Positions 18,344 to 23,821 of a DNA stretch of 23,821 nucleotides are shown one piece after another. Origin of the DNA: JBOHSA01 sp050732995. GTDB lineage: Bacteria > Gemmatimonadota > Gemmatimonadetes > Gemmatimonadales > GWC2-71-9. The stretch is from positions 1 through 23,821 of the forward strand of contig JBOHSA010000168.1 in the NCBI GenBank assembly GCA_050732995.1. Direction: 5' to 3'. The translations under genes and the position numbers were made by a program. The notes under the pieces are model-generated. The model was not told where the DNA came from. It was given only the letters and a program-made list of their open reading frames with translations, and searched no databases. Position 1 is the first letter of the stretch, and the number at the start of each line of letters is the position of its first letter.

Positions 18344-18700
18344 ATGCCACTCGCGGAGTCGTTTCAGCATTTGCCGTCCCGGGCCGTCTTCGCGGCGGAC
18401 CGGATGACCAAGTCCGACTGTTTTCGCTCCAAGCGGCTGTTGGTCGGCCTCAATTGCTTCGAGCCCGGCCAGGGGCAGCCGGTTCACGCCCACGCGGACG
18501 CGGACAAATTCTATGTGGTCGTGAGTGGAAAAGCGAGATTCCGCGTGGGGGAGCGCGCGTACAATGCGTCAGCGGGAGATCTGGTGCTGGCACCGGCGGG
18601 AGAGCCGCACGGCGTAGAGCGCGCCGAGGAGAGAACTGTCGTGCTCGTAGCGATGGCACCGGCGCCGACCGAGACGGGTGGCAAACAGTCAGGCGCGTAG
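18344..18700 (+). CDS. Single-domain cupin protein
   Basis: This is a 118-residue small beta-barrel protein. Cupin motif 1 is VHAHADADKFYVVVSGKARF with H48 and H50; the usual Glu is replaced by Asp54/Lys55. Motif 2 is GDLVLAPAGEPHGVE with H89. Three histidines are kept, so metal binding is likely but with altered geometry. The start ATG 18344 follows AGGA at 7-nt spacing. It diverges from aspA over 52 bp. The substrate is unknown; such proteins can be isomerases, dioxygenases or sensors. Confidence 0.85.
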   Translation: MPLAESFQHLPSRAVFAADRMTKSDCFRSKRLLVGLNCFEPGQGQPVHAHADADKFYVVVSGKARFRVGERAYNASAGDLVLAPAGEPHGVERAEERTVVLVAMAPAPTETGGKQSGA

Positions 18701-18786
18701 GCGCACAGGCGCGTAGCGGGTGTCAGGAATCAGTCGGTAGGGCCCGCCTGCTTGCTCTCTCCTGCCAACCGCTGTGCGCCTACGCG
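18694..18786. repeat. 15-bp perfect inverted repeat between cupin and AhpD-like genes
   Basis: CGCGTAGGCGCACAG (18694-18708) is inverted at 18772-18786, with a 63-bp spacer. The left arm includes the cupin stop codon, and a second copy of AGGCGCGTAG follows at 18707-18716. It fills the 124-bp gap between convergent genes, so it may end transcription from both sides or be a small dispersed palindrome. Confidence 0.7.
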
Positions 18787-18824
18787 CCGGCGCGCCTGGC
18801 TGTCCCGCTTCCATTTGCTGCGTG

Positions 18825-19367
18825 CTATTTGGTGGGCTCGACTCGCAGCGCGTCATTGAATCGGTTGAAGTACTCGGCTAGTCCGATCACCATCGTGAGC
18901 TCGGCGATCTGGCCCGGGTCCCACGCGGCCGCCAGCCGTTCGAACAACGCGTCGGCAACCTCGTGCCCCGAGCGATGCACGACGTCGGCGTAGGCCAACG
19001 CCGCTTGCCATCCGGCCTCGAGCCGCTCGATCTCGTCCCCGCCGCCTTGCCCCTGGATCGCCGCGAGCAGCGCTTCGCTCGCCCCATGCCGTCTTGCCAA
19101 GACGGTGTGGGAGGTGAGTCAGTAGCGGCAGCGATTGTGATGGGAGATCCGCACCCAGAGGAGCTCCTTCAGGAGCGGCGGCACCGTGCCCTCGTTCATC
19201 ACGGTGCGGAAGTGGGCGATGGCGGTCTGCAGGTGCCGGGGCCGAACCGCCATGGTCCGGAACATGTTGGGGATGTTGCCGCGCTCCCGGAGATAGGTCT
19301 CGAAGATGGGCCGGACGTCGGCTGCCGCCTCTTCGGGGGTAAGCGGTCGGAGCCGTGGTTCGCTCAT
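18825..19367 (-). CDS. AhpD-like (carboxymuconolactone decarboxylase family) selenoprotein, UGA read as Sec
   Basis: Read through one in-frame TGA (19121-19119), this is a 180-residue AhpD-family protein with a CxxU active site: HHNRCRY, Sec83, LTSHTVLARRHG. In AhpD the motif is C-x-x-C-x-x-x-H; here it is C80-R-Y-U83-x-x-x-H87, so the TGA replaces the resolving/attacking Cys exactly. Before it, residues 1-82 (LTPEEAAADVRPIFETYLRE, GNIPNMFRTMAVRPRHLQTA) are typical. After it, AELTMVIGLAEYFNRFND completes the domain in the same frame to a TAG stop. The predicted activity is thiol/selenol peroxidase or peroxiredoxin reduction. It ends the trxB-containing operon, with an ATGA overlap upstream. 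The alternative is a nonsense mutation, less likely given intact codons after the TGA and the hairpin. Confidence 0.85.
19083..19111 (-). promoter_or_regulatory. Putative bacterial SECIS hairpin
   Basis: Starting 7 nt after the TGA, CCCA and TGGG form an outer stem around a small internal loop. CCGTCTT-GGC-AAGACGG (19105-19089) then gives a perfect 7-bp apical stem with a GG-containing loop. The loop G lies about 20 nt past the UGA, inside the 16-37 nt range reported for bacterial SECIS elements recognised by SelB. It lies wholly within the coding sequence, as in fdhF. The bulged U seen in E. coli is not obvious. Confidence 0.7.
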
Positions 19368-20272
19368 GCACTACTCCCGGACGGAGGAGGGGGAGGAAGC
19401 GGGGGCGGGCGGCGCCGAAACCACCCGATGCTGAACAGCTCCTTGGCCGCCGCGGCGCCGTGCGTGCGTACCAGGAGATAGACACCGACGATGCCGAGCA
19501 GGGCAACCGTGTAGAACCGCCACACCAGCAGCGTGAGGATCTGTTGACCCGCTCCGAACTGCCCGGCGAACCCCGAGAGAAAGGCGACCTCGATCCCCCC
19601 CCCCCCCGAGGGCAGCGGGACGACCAGGGCCGCATGCAGAAGGGCCAGGGCGCCGAAGAACATGACGCCGAACGCCGGGGCGTCGGCGTGCCCCCAGACG
19701 AGCGCGGGCAGGACGAGGGCTCGGGCCGCGAGGCTGACGGCGGTGAGCAGGGCGGCCGCGCCGAGCACCCACCAGGGGGCGCGCCGCGCGTGGGCGAGGG
19801 CCACGCGCCACTGGCGCCGCACGCGGTGCCGGATCCGCCCCGCGCGGACCAAGCGTTGCAATCCGTAAACCGCGAGCAGGACCGCCAGCGCGACGAGTTC
19901 CAGCACGAGCAGGTCGCGCGCGAGGTTGCGCCCCAGCCAGCCCGAGATGGCTTCGCTCCAGTCGGTGATGTAGAAAACGGCGAGCGCGATCACCACGAGG
20001 CCGAACACCGGCCACTCGGCCGCCACCTCCACGCCGAGGGCCACCATGGATGTCACCGGCCGCACGCCCGACCAGGTCAACCCGAGAAAGCGCGCCGGCT
20101 CGCCGCCCAGCCGGTTGGGCGTCAGCGTCGAAGCGGCTTCGCCGTAGAGGTTCAGGCGTAGCGCGTCGCGGAACGACAGCGCTCCGCCCGCGGCCCAGGT
20201 GGCGAGCTGGATGCGCCACGCGCGCGCGACGCAGTCCAGCGCCAGGAGACCCAGGGCGAGGAGGTGGCTCAC
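19364..20272 (-). CDS. UPF0104 / LPG_synthase_TM-like integral membrane protein
   Basis: This is a 302-residue polytopic protein of the lysylphosphatidylglycerol synthase transmembrane-domain type, also called flippase-like. It has about seven to eight hydrophobic helices. The family blocks are LRLNLYGEAASTLTPNRLGG (near the N-terminus) and PLPSGGGGIEVAFLSGFAG. GTG 20272 follows AGGA at 5-nt spacing; the open frame upstream only shadows the hydrolase gene. It begins 13 nt after the zinc-ribbon stop and overlaps the AhpD-like start (ATGA). The Gly run is coded by 13 consecutive G. There is no LPG synthetase catalytic domain, so a transport or lipid role is inferred. Confidence 0.85.
   Translation of the reverse strand: MSHLLALGLLALDCVARAWRIQLATWAAGGALSFRDALRLNLYGEAASTLTPNRLGGEPARFLGLTWSGVRPVTSMVALGVEVAAEWPVFGLVVIALAVFYITDWSEAISGWLGRNLARDLLVLELVALAVLLAVYGLQRLVRAGRIRHRVRRQWRVALAHARRAPWWVLGAAALLTAVSLAARALVLPALVWGHADAPAFGVMFFGALALLHAALVVPLPSGGGGIEVAFLSGFAGQFGAGQQILTLLVWRFYTVALLGIVGVYLLVRTHGAAAAKELFSIGWFRRRPPPLPPPPPSGSSA
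19595..19607. repeat. 13-bp C/G homopolymer inside the UPF0104 gene
   Basis: Thirteen C on the plus strand encode the Gly run of the conserved PSGGGGIEV motif. As written the frame is intact. A one-base change would truncate the protein in its C-terminal third. Confidence 0.85.
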
Positions 20273-20285
20273 CGGAATCCTGAAA

Positions 20286-20474
20286 TCAGTCCGAGCAGTC
20301 GCCGAGGGGATAGACGTGGCCGCAATTGGGGCACGGGTTCTTACAGCCCCACGCCCGGGAGGGGACGGCGCAACCGCACCGGAGGCACTCGAGCCTCGGC
20401 TCAGGCGAGGCGGGAGGCGCCGGTGAGGAAGGGATTGGTGCGCCGCTCGCGTCCGATGGTGGTGTCGGGTCCAT
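20286..20474 (-). CDS. Small zinc-ribbon protein
   Basis: This 62-residue peptide has a Pro/Ser-rich N-terminus and a Cys-rich C-terminus: LECLRCGCAVPSRAWGCKNP, then CPNCGHVYPLGDCSD. CxxC pairs suggest a zinc ribbon. The GCKNPCPNCG...YPLGDCSD ending looks like a small family I have seen before, but I cannot name its function. The start at ATG 20474 overlaps the hydrolase 3' end by 74 nt; a shorter version is possible. It is followed after 13 nt by the UPF0104 gene in the same direction. Confidence 0.6.
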   Translation of the reverse strand: MDPTPPSDASGAPIPSSPAPPASPEPRLECLRCGCAVPSRAWGCKNPCPNCGHVYPLGDCSD

Positions 20475-21039
20475 GTCCGCTGTGCACTACGGTGGCGTCG
20501 GAGAGTGTCAACAGCTCGCGCTCGATGCTGCCGATCAGGGTGTCCATGTCGCCCCCCGGCAGGTCCGTCCGTCCGATAGAGCCGGCGAACAGCACGTCGC
20601 CGCCGAACACGACGCCCGGCCCCACGAGGCAGACGCTGCCGGGCGAGTGGCCCGGGGTGTGGCGCACGGCGAAGCGCACCGCGCCCACGCTTACCACATC
20701 GCCATGAGTGAGTGCCCGGTCGGGAGCCGGCAGGCTCGGCGCCCGGAGCCCGAACCAGGCGGCCTGCTGCGGCACCGCGTCGTACAACGGCCGGTCGGCC
20801 GGATGCAGGTACACCGGCGCGCCGCTCTCGGCCGCCACCTCGGGCACCCCGAGAACGTGGTCCAGATGCGCGTGGGTGAGCCAAATGGCGGTCGGACGCA
20901 CGCCGGCGGCCGCGATCGCTCGGCGGATGAGCGCCGTGTCCTCGCCAGGATCGATGACCGCGCACTCGCCCGTGGCCTCGTCGATCACGAGATAACAGTT
21001 CTCCAGAAACTGCCCGTTGGGGATCTGGACGACCTTCAT
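20401..21039 (-). CDS. Metallo-beta-lactamase-fold hydrolase, glyoxalase II-like
   Basis: This is a 212-residue binuclear metal hydrolase. Motifs in order are ENCYLVIDEATGECAVIDPG, THAHLDH (55-61), VRHTPGHSPGSVCL, GGDVLFAGSIGRTDLPGGD and VHSGHGPDTTIGRERRTNPF. This order matches glyoxalase II-type thioesterases acting on S-acyl-glutathione or other low-molecular-weight thiol esters; the exact substrate is unknown. There is no persulfide-dioxygenase or rhodanese extension. It overlaps trxB by ATGA, consistent with a shared thiol-redox role. Confidence 0.9.
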   Translation of the reverse strand: MKVVQIPNGQFLENCYLVIDEATGECAVIDPGEDTALIRRAIAAAGVRPTAIWLTHAHLDHVLGVPEVAAESGAPVYLHPADRPLYDAVPQQAAWFGLRAPSLPAPDRALTHGDVVSVGAVRFAVRHTPGHSPGSVCLVGPGVVFGGDVLFAGSIGRTDLPGGDMDTLIGSIERELLTLSDATVVHSGHGPDTTIGRERRTNPFLTGASRLA

Positions 21040-22025
21040 GACAGGGCGGCCGCCCCCTCTTTGGCCTTCTCCTGCAGTACGGCGAGGTATTTCTCGACCG
21101 CGATCACCGCCGTCGTGGCGTCGCCCACGGCGGTCGTGATCTGCCGAGTGAGCTGGCTCCGGACATCCCCCGCCGCGAACAGCCCAGGAATGGAGGTCAT
21201 CATCCGGTCGTCGGTGATGAAGTACCCGCTGGCGTCGTGCTGAAAGTGCCCCTCGACGAGCTGCGAGTTGGGCTTGAACCCGATGAAGACGAAGACGCCC
21301 CCGACCTCGAGCTGCGACACCTTCCCCTCGGAGGTATCCCGGAGCGCGAGGTGCGTGACCTTGGGGCCGTCGCCGCGGATAGCGGTGACGACCTTATTCC
21401 AGATCACCTCGATCTTCGGGTTCGCGAAGACGCGCTCCTGGAGGATCTTCGACGCGCGGAACTGGTCGCGCCGGTGCACGATATACACCTTCCGAGCGTA
21501 GCGGGTGAGGTAGTCCGCCTCCTCGACCGCCGCATCGCCTCCCCCCACCACGGCGAGCACCTCGCCCTTGAAGAACGCGCCGTCGCATACCGCGCAATAC
21601 GAAACGCCCTTGCCGGCGTACTCCAGCTCCCCCGGAACGCCGAGCTTCACGGGCGTCCCGCCGGCGGTGAGGATCACGGTCCGGGCCCGGTAGGTTCGGC
21701 TGCCCCCCGCCCCGACGGTCTGGACCTCGAACCAGTCCTCCGCCTTGCGGACGCGCTCGACCGTGGCGGTGACGAGCTCCGCGCCGAACTTCTTCGCGTG
21801 CGCGGTCATCTTCTGGGCGAGCTCCCGCCCGAGAATGCTCTCGAAGCCGATATAGTCTTCGATGAGCTCGGTGTTCAGCAGCTCGCCCCCCGGAAGGCCC
21901 CGCTCGATGGTCAGCGCCTTGAGCATCCCGCGTCCGGCATACATGGCCGCGCACAGGCCCGCCGGGCCCGCGCCGACGATGATGAGGTCGTATTCGGCAG
22001 TCTCAAGATCCTTCGTTGCGCTCAT
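21036..22025 (-). CDS. trxB: Thioredoxin reductase
   Basis: This NADPH-dependent flavoenzyme reduces thioredoxin or AhpC-type partners. The protein has 329 residues. The FAD motif is DLIIVGAGPAGLCAAMYAGR, the redox disulfide is CAVC at 144-147 (YCAVCDGAFFKG), the NADPH motif is VVGGGDAAVEEADYL with HRR at 184-186, and the FAD-binding GLFAAGDVRSQLTRQITTAV closes the domain. Length matches low-Mr TrxB. It is followed in the same operon by a thiol-ester hydrolase and the AhpD-like selenoprotein. The start overlaps the end of the DUF309 gene by 23 nt. Confidence 0.96.
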   Translation of the reverse strand: MSATKDLETAEYDLIIVGAGPAGLCAAMYAGRGMLKALTIERGLPGGELLNTELIEDYIGFESILGRELAQKMTAHAKKFGAELVTATVERVRKAEDWFEVQTVGAGGSRTYRARTVILTAGGTPVKLGVPGELEYAGKGVSYCAVCDGAFFKGEVLAVVGGGDAAVEEADYLTRYARKVYIVHRRDQFRASKILQERVFANPKIEVIWNKVVTAIRGDGPKVTHLALRDTSEGKVSQLEVGGVFVFIGFKPNSQLVEGHFQHDASGYFITDDRMMTSIPGLFAAGDVRSQLTRQITTAVGDATTAVIAVEKYLAVLQEKAKEGAAALS

Positions 22026-22365
22026 CCGTCCGGAATTCCAGTCGCGGGGGATTCCCCTCCCCCCCCAGGGCGCGCGCGAGCTGCGCGCGGAAGCGAACCG
22101 TCTCGAACTCCACGTCGGGACGCTGCGGACCCGCCAGTTTCTCCAGCGCGGCGGCCCCGACCGCCACGACCCCGTGACGATTGCGCCGCTGGAGGTGCAA
22201 CAGGGCGGCGGCGGCCTGGATCAGCCCCTGCCAAACCGTCGCCTCATCCCGCTTAATAATAGAACGCCAGACGGTTTCCAATGCCTCGTGCGCGAGCCAG
22301 TATTGCCCCTCGTTGAACAAGTCGCGGGCGTGCCTGAGCTGCTCCTTGCGCTGCTCCGGCGTCAC
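22003..22365 (-). CDS. DUF309 family protein
   Basis: This is a 120-residue, mostly helical protein with the DUF309 signature ARDLFNEGQYWLAHEALETV, then WRSIIKRDEATVWQGLIQAA. Conserved His and Glu in AHEALE may bind metal; function is unknown. GTG 22365 is chosen because it makes a GTGA overlap with the upstream oxidoreductase stop; the frame continues upstream only as a shadow. It overlaps trxB. Confidence 0.85.
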   Translation of the reverse strand: MTPEQRKEQLRHARDLFNEGQYWLAHEALETVWRSIIKRDEATVWQGLIQAAAALLHLQRRNRHGVVAVGAAALEKLAGPQRPDVEFETVRFRAQLARALGGEGNPPRLEFRTDERNEGS

Positions 22366-23171
22366 GGCCCGGAGTGACCGGGACGGACGGGGGAAGACGG
22401 GGAACGACCGATGTTGAGCAGGTTCACCGCGCCATGGCAGCTCGAGATCGTGCCGACCAGGACGGCCGCGGGTTCCCCACTCGCCTCCCCCCCTTCCCCG
22501 GCCTCCGCCACCAGCCGGTCGCCCGCGAGCACGGCGTCGACCGCGAAGGTCCCCACACCGAAGACGTGGTGCTGGCACACAAACAGCGCGGGGCCCGCGA
22601 CGGACCGGCCGCTGCGCCGCAGCTGCTCTGCGAGCCCCCGCACCGCATCGGCCATCTCCCAGGTGCGCGGCGCGCCGATCGCGGGGCAGATCGCCGGCTC
22701 AATGCAGTGCGTGGGGCAGATCCAGTCGGCGAACGAGACGTAGCGCGTGCCGTCGCCCGCCGTCCGGTCGTAGGGCAGGTCGAGCCCGCCTGGGACGGGC
22801 TCCACCGTCACGAAGCGGCCGGGCCAACGGGCCCGCGCGCGGCGCAGCACCCAGTCGAACATGAGGTGCGGCATGTGAGGCGAGGGGACGACGTAATCCG
22901 CCGGAGCGCCGAGGGCCGTGGGCCGGGCGTCGGACAGGAACCCATCAAAGAAGGCGATCCAGTCGCTCGTCACGAAACGCCGATCGGACGCCACGCCGAG
23001 CTCGCCGCGCGCGCGGCAGTCGGCGTGTCGGTCGACGACGATCACGCTGCGGTAGTCGGCCTTGCCCTTCTGCTTCGCTTTGGCGAGCTGGGCGGCATAA
23101 AAGGCCCCGTAACACCCGCCGCCCACCACGATCACGTCCCGCATGCGCGCCGGGGATAGAGTGGCCGTCAC
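22362..23171 (-). CDS. Rossmann-fold oxidoreductase with a Cys cluster
   Basis: This 269-residue protein opens with a dinucleotide-binding motif MRDVIVVGGGCYGAFYAAQL and a strand-ending acidic residue in SVIVVDRHADC, typical of FAD/NAD(P)-binding proteins. Mid-protein, C152, C156 and C162 lie in ICPTHCIEPAICP, which looks metal- or cluster-binding. Later motifs FVCQHHVFGVGTF and SSCHGAVNLLNIG add more Cys/His. I do not recognise a characterised family. GTG 23171 overlaps the SDR stop (GTGA); ATG 23144 is an alternative. It probably acts with the redox genes of this operon. Confidence 0.75.
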   Translation of the reverse strand: MTATLSPARMRDVIVVGGGCYGAFYAAQLAKAKQKGKADYRSVIVVDRHADCRARGELGVASDRRFVTSDWIAFFDGFLSDARPTALGAPADYVVPSPHMPHLMFDWVLRRARARWPGRFVTVEPVPGGLDLPYDRTAGDGTRYVSFADWICPTHCIEPAICPAIGAPRTWEMADAVRGLAEQLRRSGRSVAGPALFVCQHHVFGVGTFAVDAVLAGDRLVAEAGEGGEASGEPAAVLVGTISSCHGAVNLLNIGRSPSSPVRPGHSGP

Positions 23172-23821
23172 CGGACCAGTCTCCCACCGTCGACCACGAG
23201 CACCGTCCCGGTGACGAAATCGCCGGCCTCGAGGAGGTAGCGCACCGCGCGCACGACGTCCTCAGGCGCGCCCAAGCGCCTGAGTGGGGTCGTCTCGGTG
23301 ATGTGCTCGCGCGTCTTTCGGTCCCAGGCTTCGGGGAGCAGCACGGGACCGGGAGCGACGGCGTTGACCGCGACGTCCGGCGCGAGCGCGCGGGCCAGCG
23401 TCTTGGTGAGCATCACCACACCGGCCTTGCTGACGCAGTGCGGGAGGTAGCCGGGCCAGGGCTCGAAGGCGGCGACATCGGCGAGGTTGACGATCTTGCC
23501 CTTCGCCGGCCGGAGATAGGGCACGGCGCCCTGTGCCACGAAGAAGCAGGCCCGCAGGTTCAGGTCGAGCGTGGCATCCCAGCTTTCCGGCGTGACGGTT
23601 TCGATCGGCTGGTGGACCATGATGGCGGCCGAGTTGACGACGACGTCGAGCCGTCCCAAGGCGCGGGCCGCCTGATCGGCGAGCCCGCGGGCCGCGGCGG
23701 CATCGCGCAAATCGGCGCGCACCAACTCGGCGCGGCGCTCCTTCACCACGGCGCGAATGTCACGGGCCGTTGCTGCGGCGCCGTCGGCCGAGCCGTGGTA
23801 ATGGACGGCCACGTCGCATCC
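23168..23821 (-). CDS. Short-chain dehydrogenase/reductase, 5' end outside the window
   Basis: About 217 residues are visible from GCDVAVHYHGSADG onward; some 20-30 N-terminal residues with the TGxxxGxG motif lie beyond the edge. Conserved parts are LDVVVNSAAIM, KIVNLADVAAFEPWPGYLPH, CVSKAGVVMLTKTLARALAP and VNAVAPGPVL. The C-terminal FVTGTVLVVDGGRL is standard. The usual Tyr of YxxxK is His (HCVSK) and the Ser site is Asp (NLAD), a pattern partly recalling pteridine reductase-like SDRs. It opens the visible part of the redox operon. Confidence 0.88.
   Translation of the reverse strand, partial: GCDVAVHYHGSADGAAATARDIRAVVKERRAELVRADLRDAAAARGLADQAARALGRLDVVVNSAAIMVHQPIETVTPESWDATLDLNLRACFFVAQGAVPYLRPAKGKIVNLADVAAFEPWPGYLPHCVSKAGVVMLTKTLARALAPDVAVNAVAPGPVLLPEAWDRKTREHITETTPLRRLGAPEDVVRAVRYLLEAGDFVTGTVLVVDGGRLVR

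Noticed and set aside
18825..19367. AhpD-like gene as a nonsense pseudogene or two separate genes
   Set aside because: Only one stop interrupts the frame, it replaces the redox Cys exactly, sequence after it stays family-like, and a SECIS-like hairpin follows. The second half alone lacks a start signal.
19364..20965. A 533-residue membrane protein starting at 20965
   Set aside because: Its N-terminal 230 residues are antiparallel-frame noise over the hydrolase and zinc-ribbon genes; hydrophobic family sequence begins at GTG 20272 with a good ribosome binding site.

Overview
This is a GC-rich bacterial window with tightly packed, mostly minus-strand genes. Many neighbours share 4-nt ATGA or GTGA start/stop overlaps. 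The ribosomal proteins and RpoA look bacterial. Signal peptides ending in Ala-Gln, the RpoA N-terminus and the gene mix suggest Gemmatimonadota or a close relative. That placement is inferred from family resemblance, not from a database search.

Layout. Positions 1-4391 (minus): gmd and rmd (GDP-6-deoxyhexose synthesis) run into a 3'-truncated carB. Positions 4413-4604 (plus): rpmB, facing the rpmJ-rpsM-rpsK-rpsD-rpoA-rplQ operon (7651-4690, minus) across a bidirectional terminator with a UUCG loop. Positions 7727-11360 (minus): smpB, an N-acetylmuramoyl-L-alanine amidase, pyrD, pyrF and a small secreted protein. Positions 11382-11510 (plus): tRNA-Leu(CAG) with a strong sigma-70-like promoter. 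Positions 11577-14948 (minus): a sulfur cluster of an Rrf2 regulator, CysM, a JAMM protease and a CysO/MoaD-E1-rhodanese fusion. Positions 15074-15328 (plus): a free-standing EF-Tu domain-2-like protein. Positions 15325-18291 (minus): aspartase, a membrane protein and a probable outer-membrane protein. Positions 18344-18700 (plus): a cupin. Positions 18825-23821 (minus): an operon of SDR, Rossmann oxidoreductase, DUF309, thioredoxin reductase, metallo-beta-lactamase hydrolase, zinc-ribbon peptide, UPF0104 membrane protein and an AhpD-like protein.

The two most interesting systems are these. (1) The AhpD-like gene at 18825-19367 is interrupted by one in-frame TGA exactly where the second Cys of the CxxC redox motif belongs. 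The reading frame and family similarity continue after it, and a strong hairpin follows at bacterial SECIS distance, so I read it as a selenoprotein (CxxU). (2) The sulfur cluster reconstitutes the protein-thiocarboxylate cysteine pathway known from Mycobacterium tuberculosis (CysO, Mec, CysM, MoeZ). Here the carrier is fused to its own E1 and rhodanese, so its di-glycine is internal, and the adjacent protease could in principle free it. A 25-bp dyad at the cysM start closely resembles the IscR type-1 operator, and the next gene upstream encodes an Rrf2 protein with three Cys in the Fe-S position.

No rRNA, CRISPR array, insertion sequence or prophage was seen. No gene-free stretch exceeds 300 bases.
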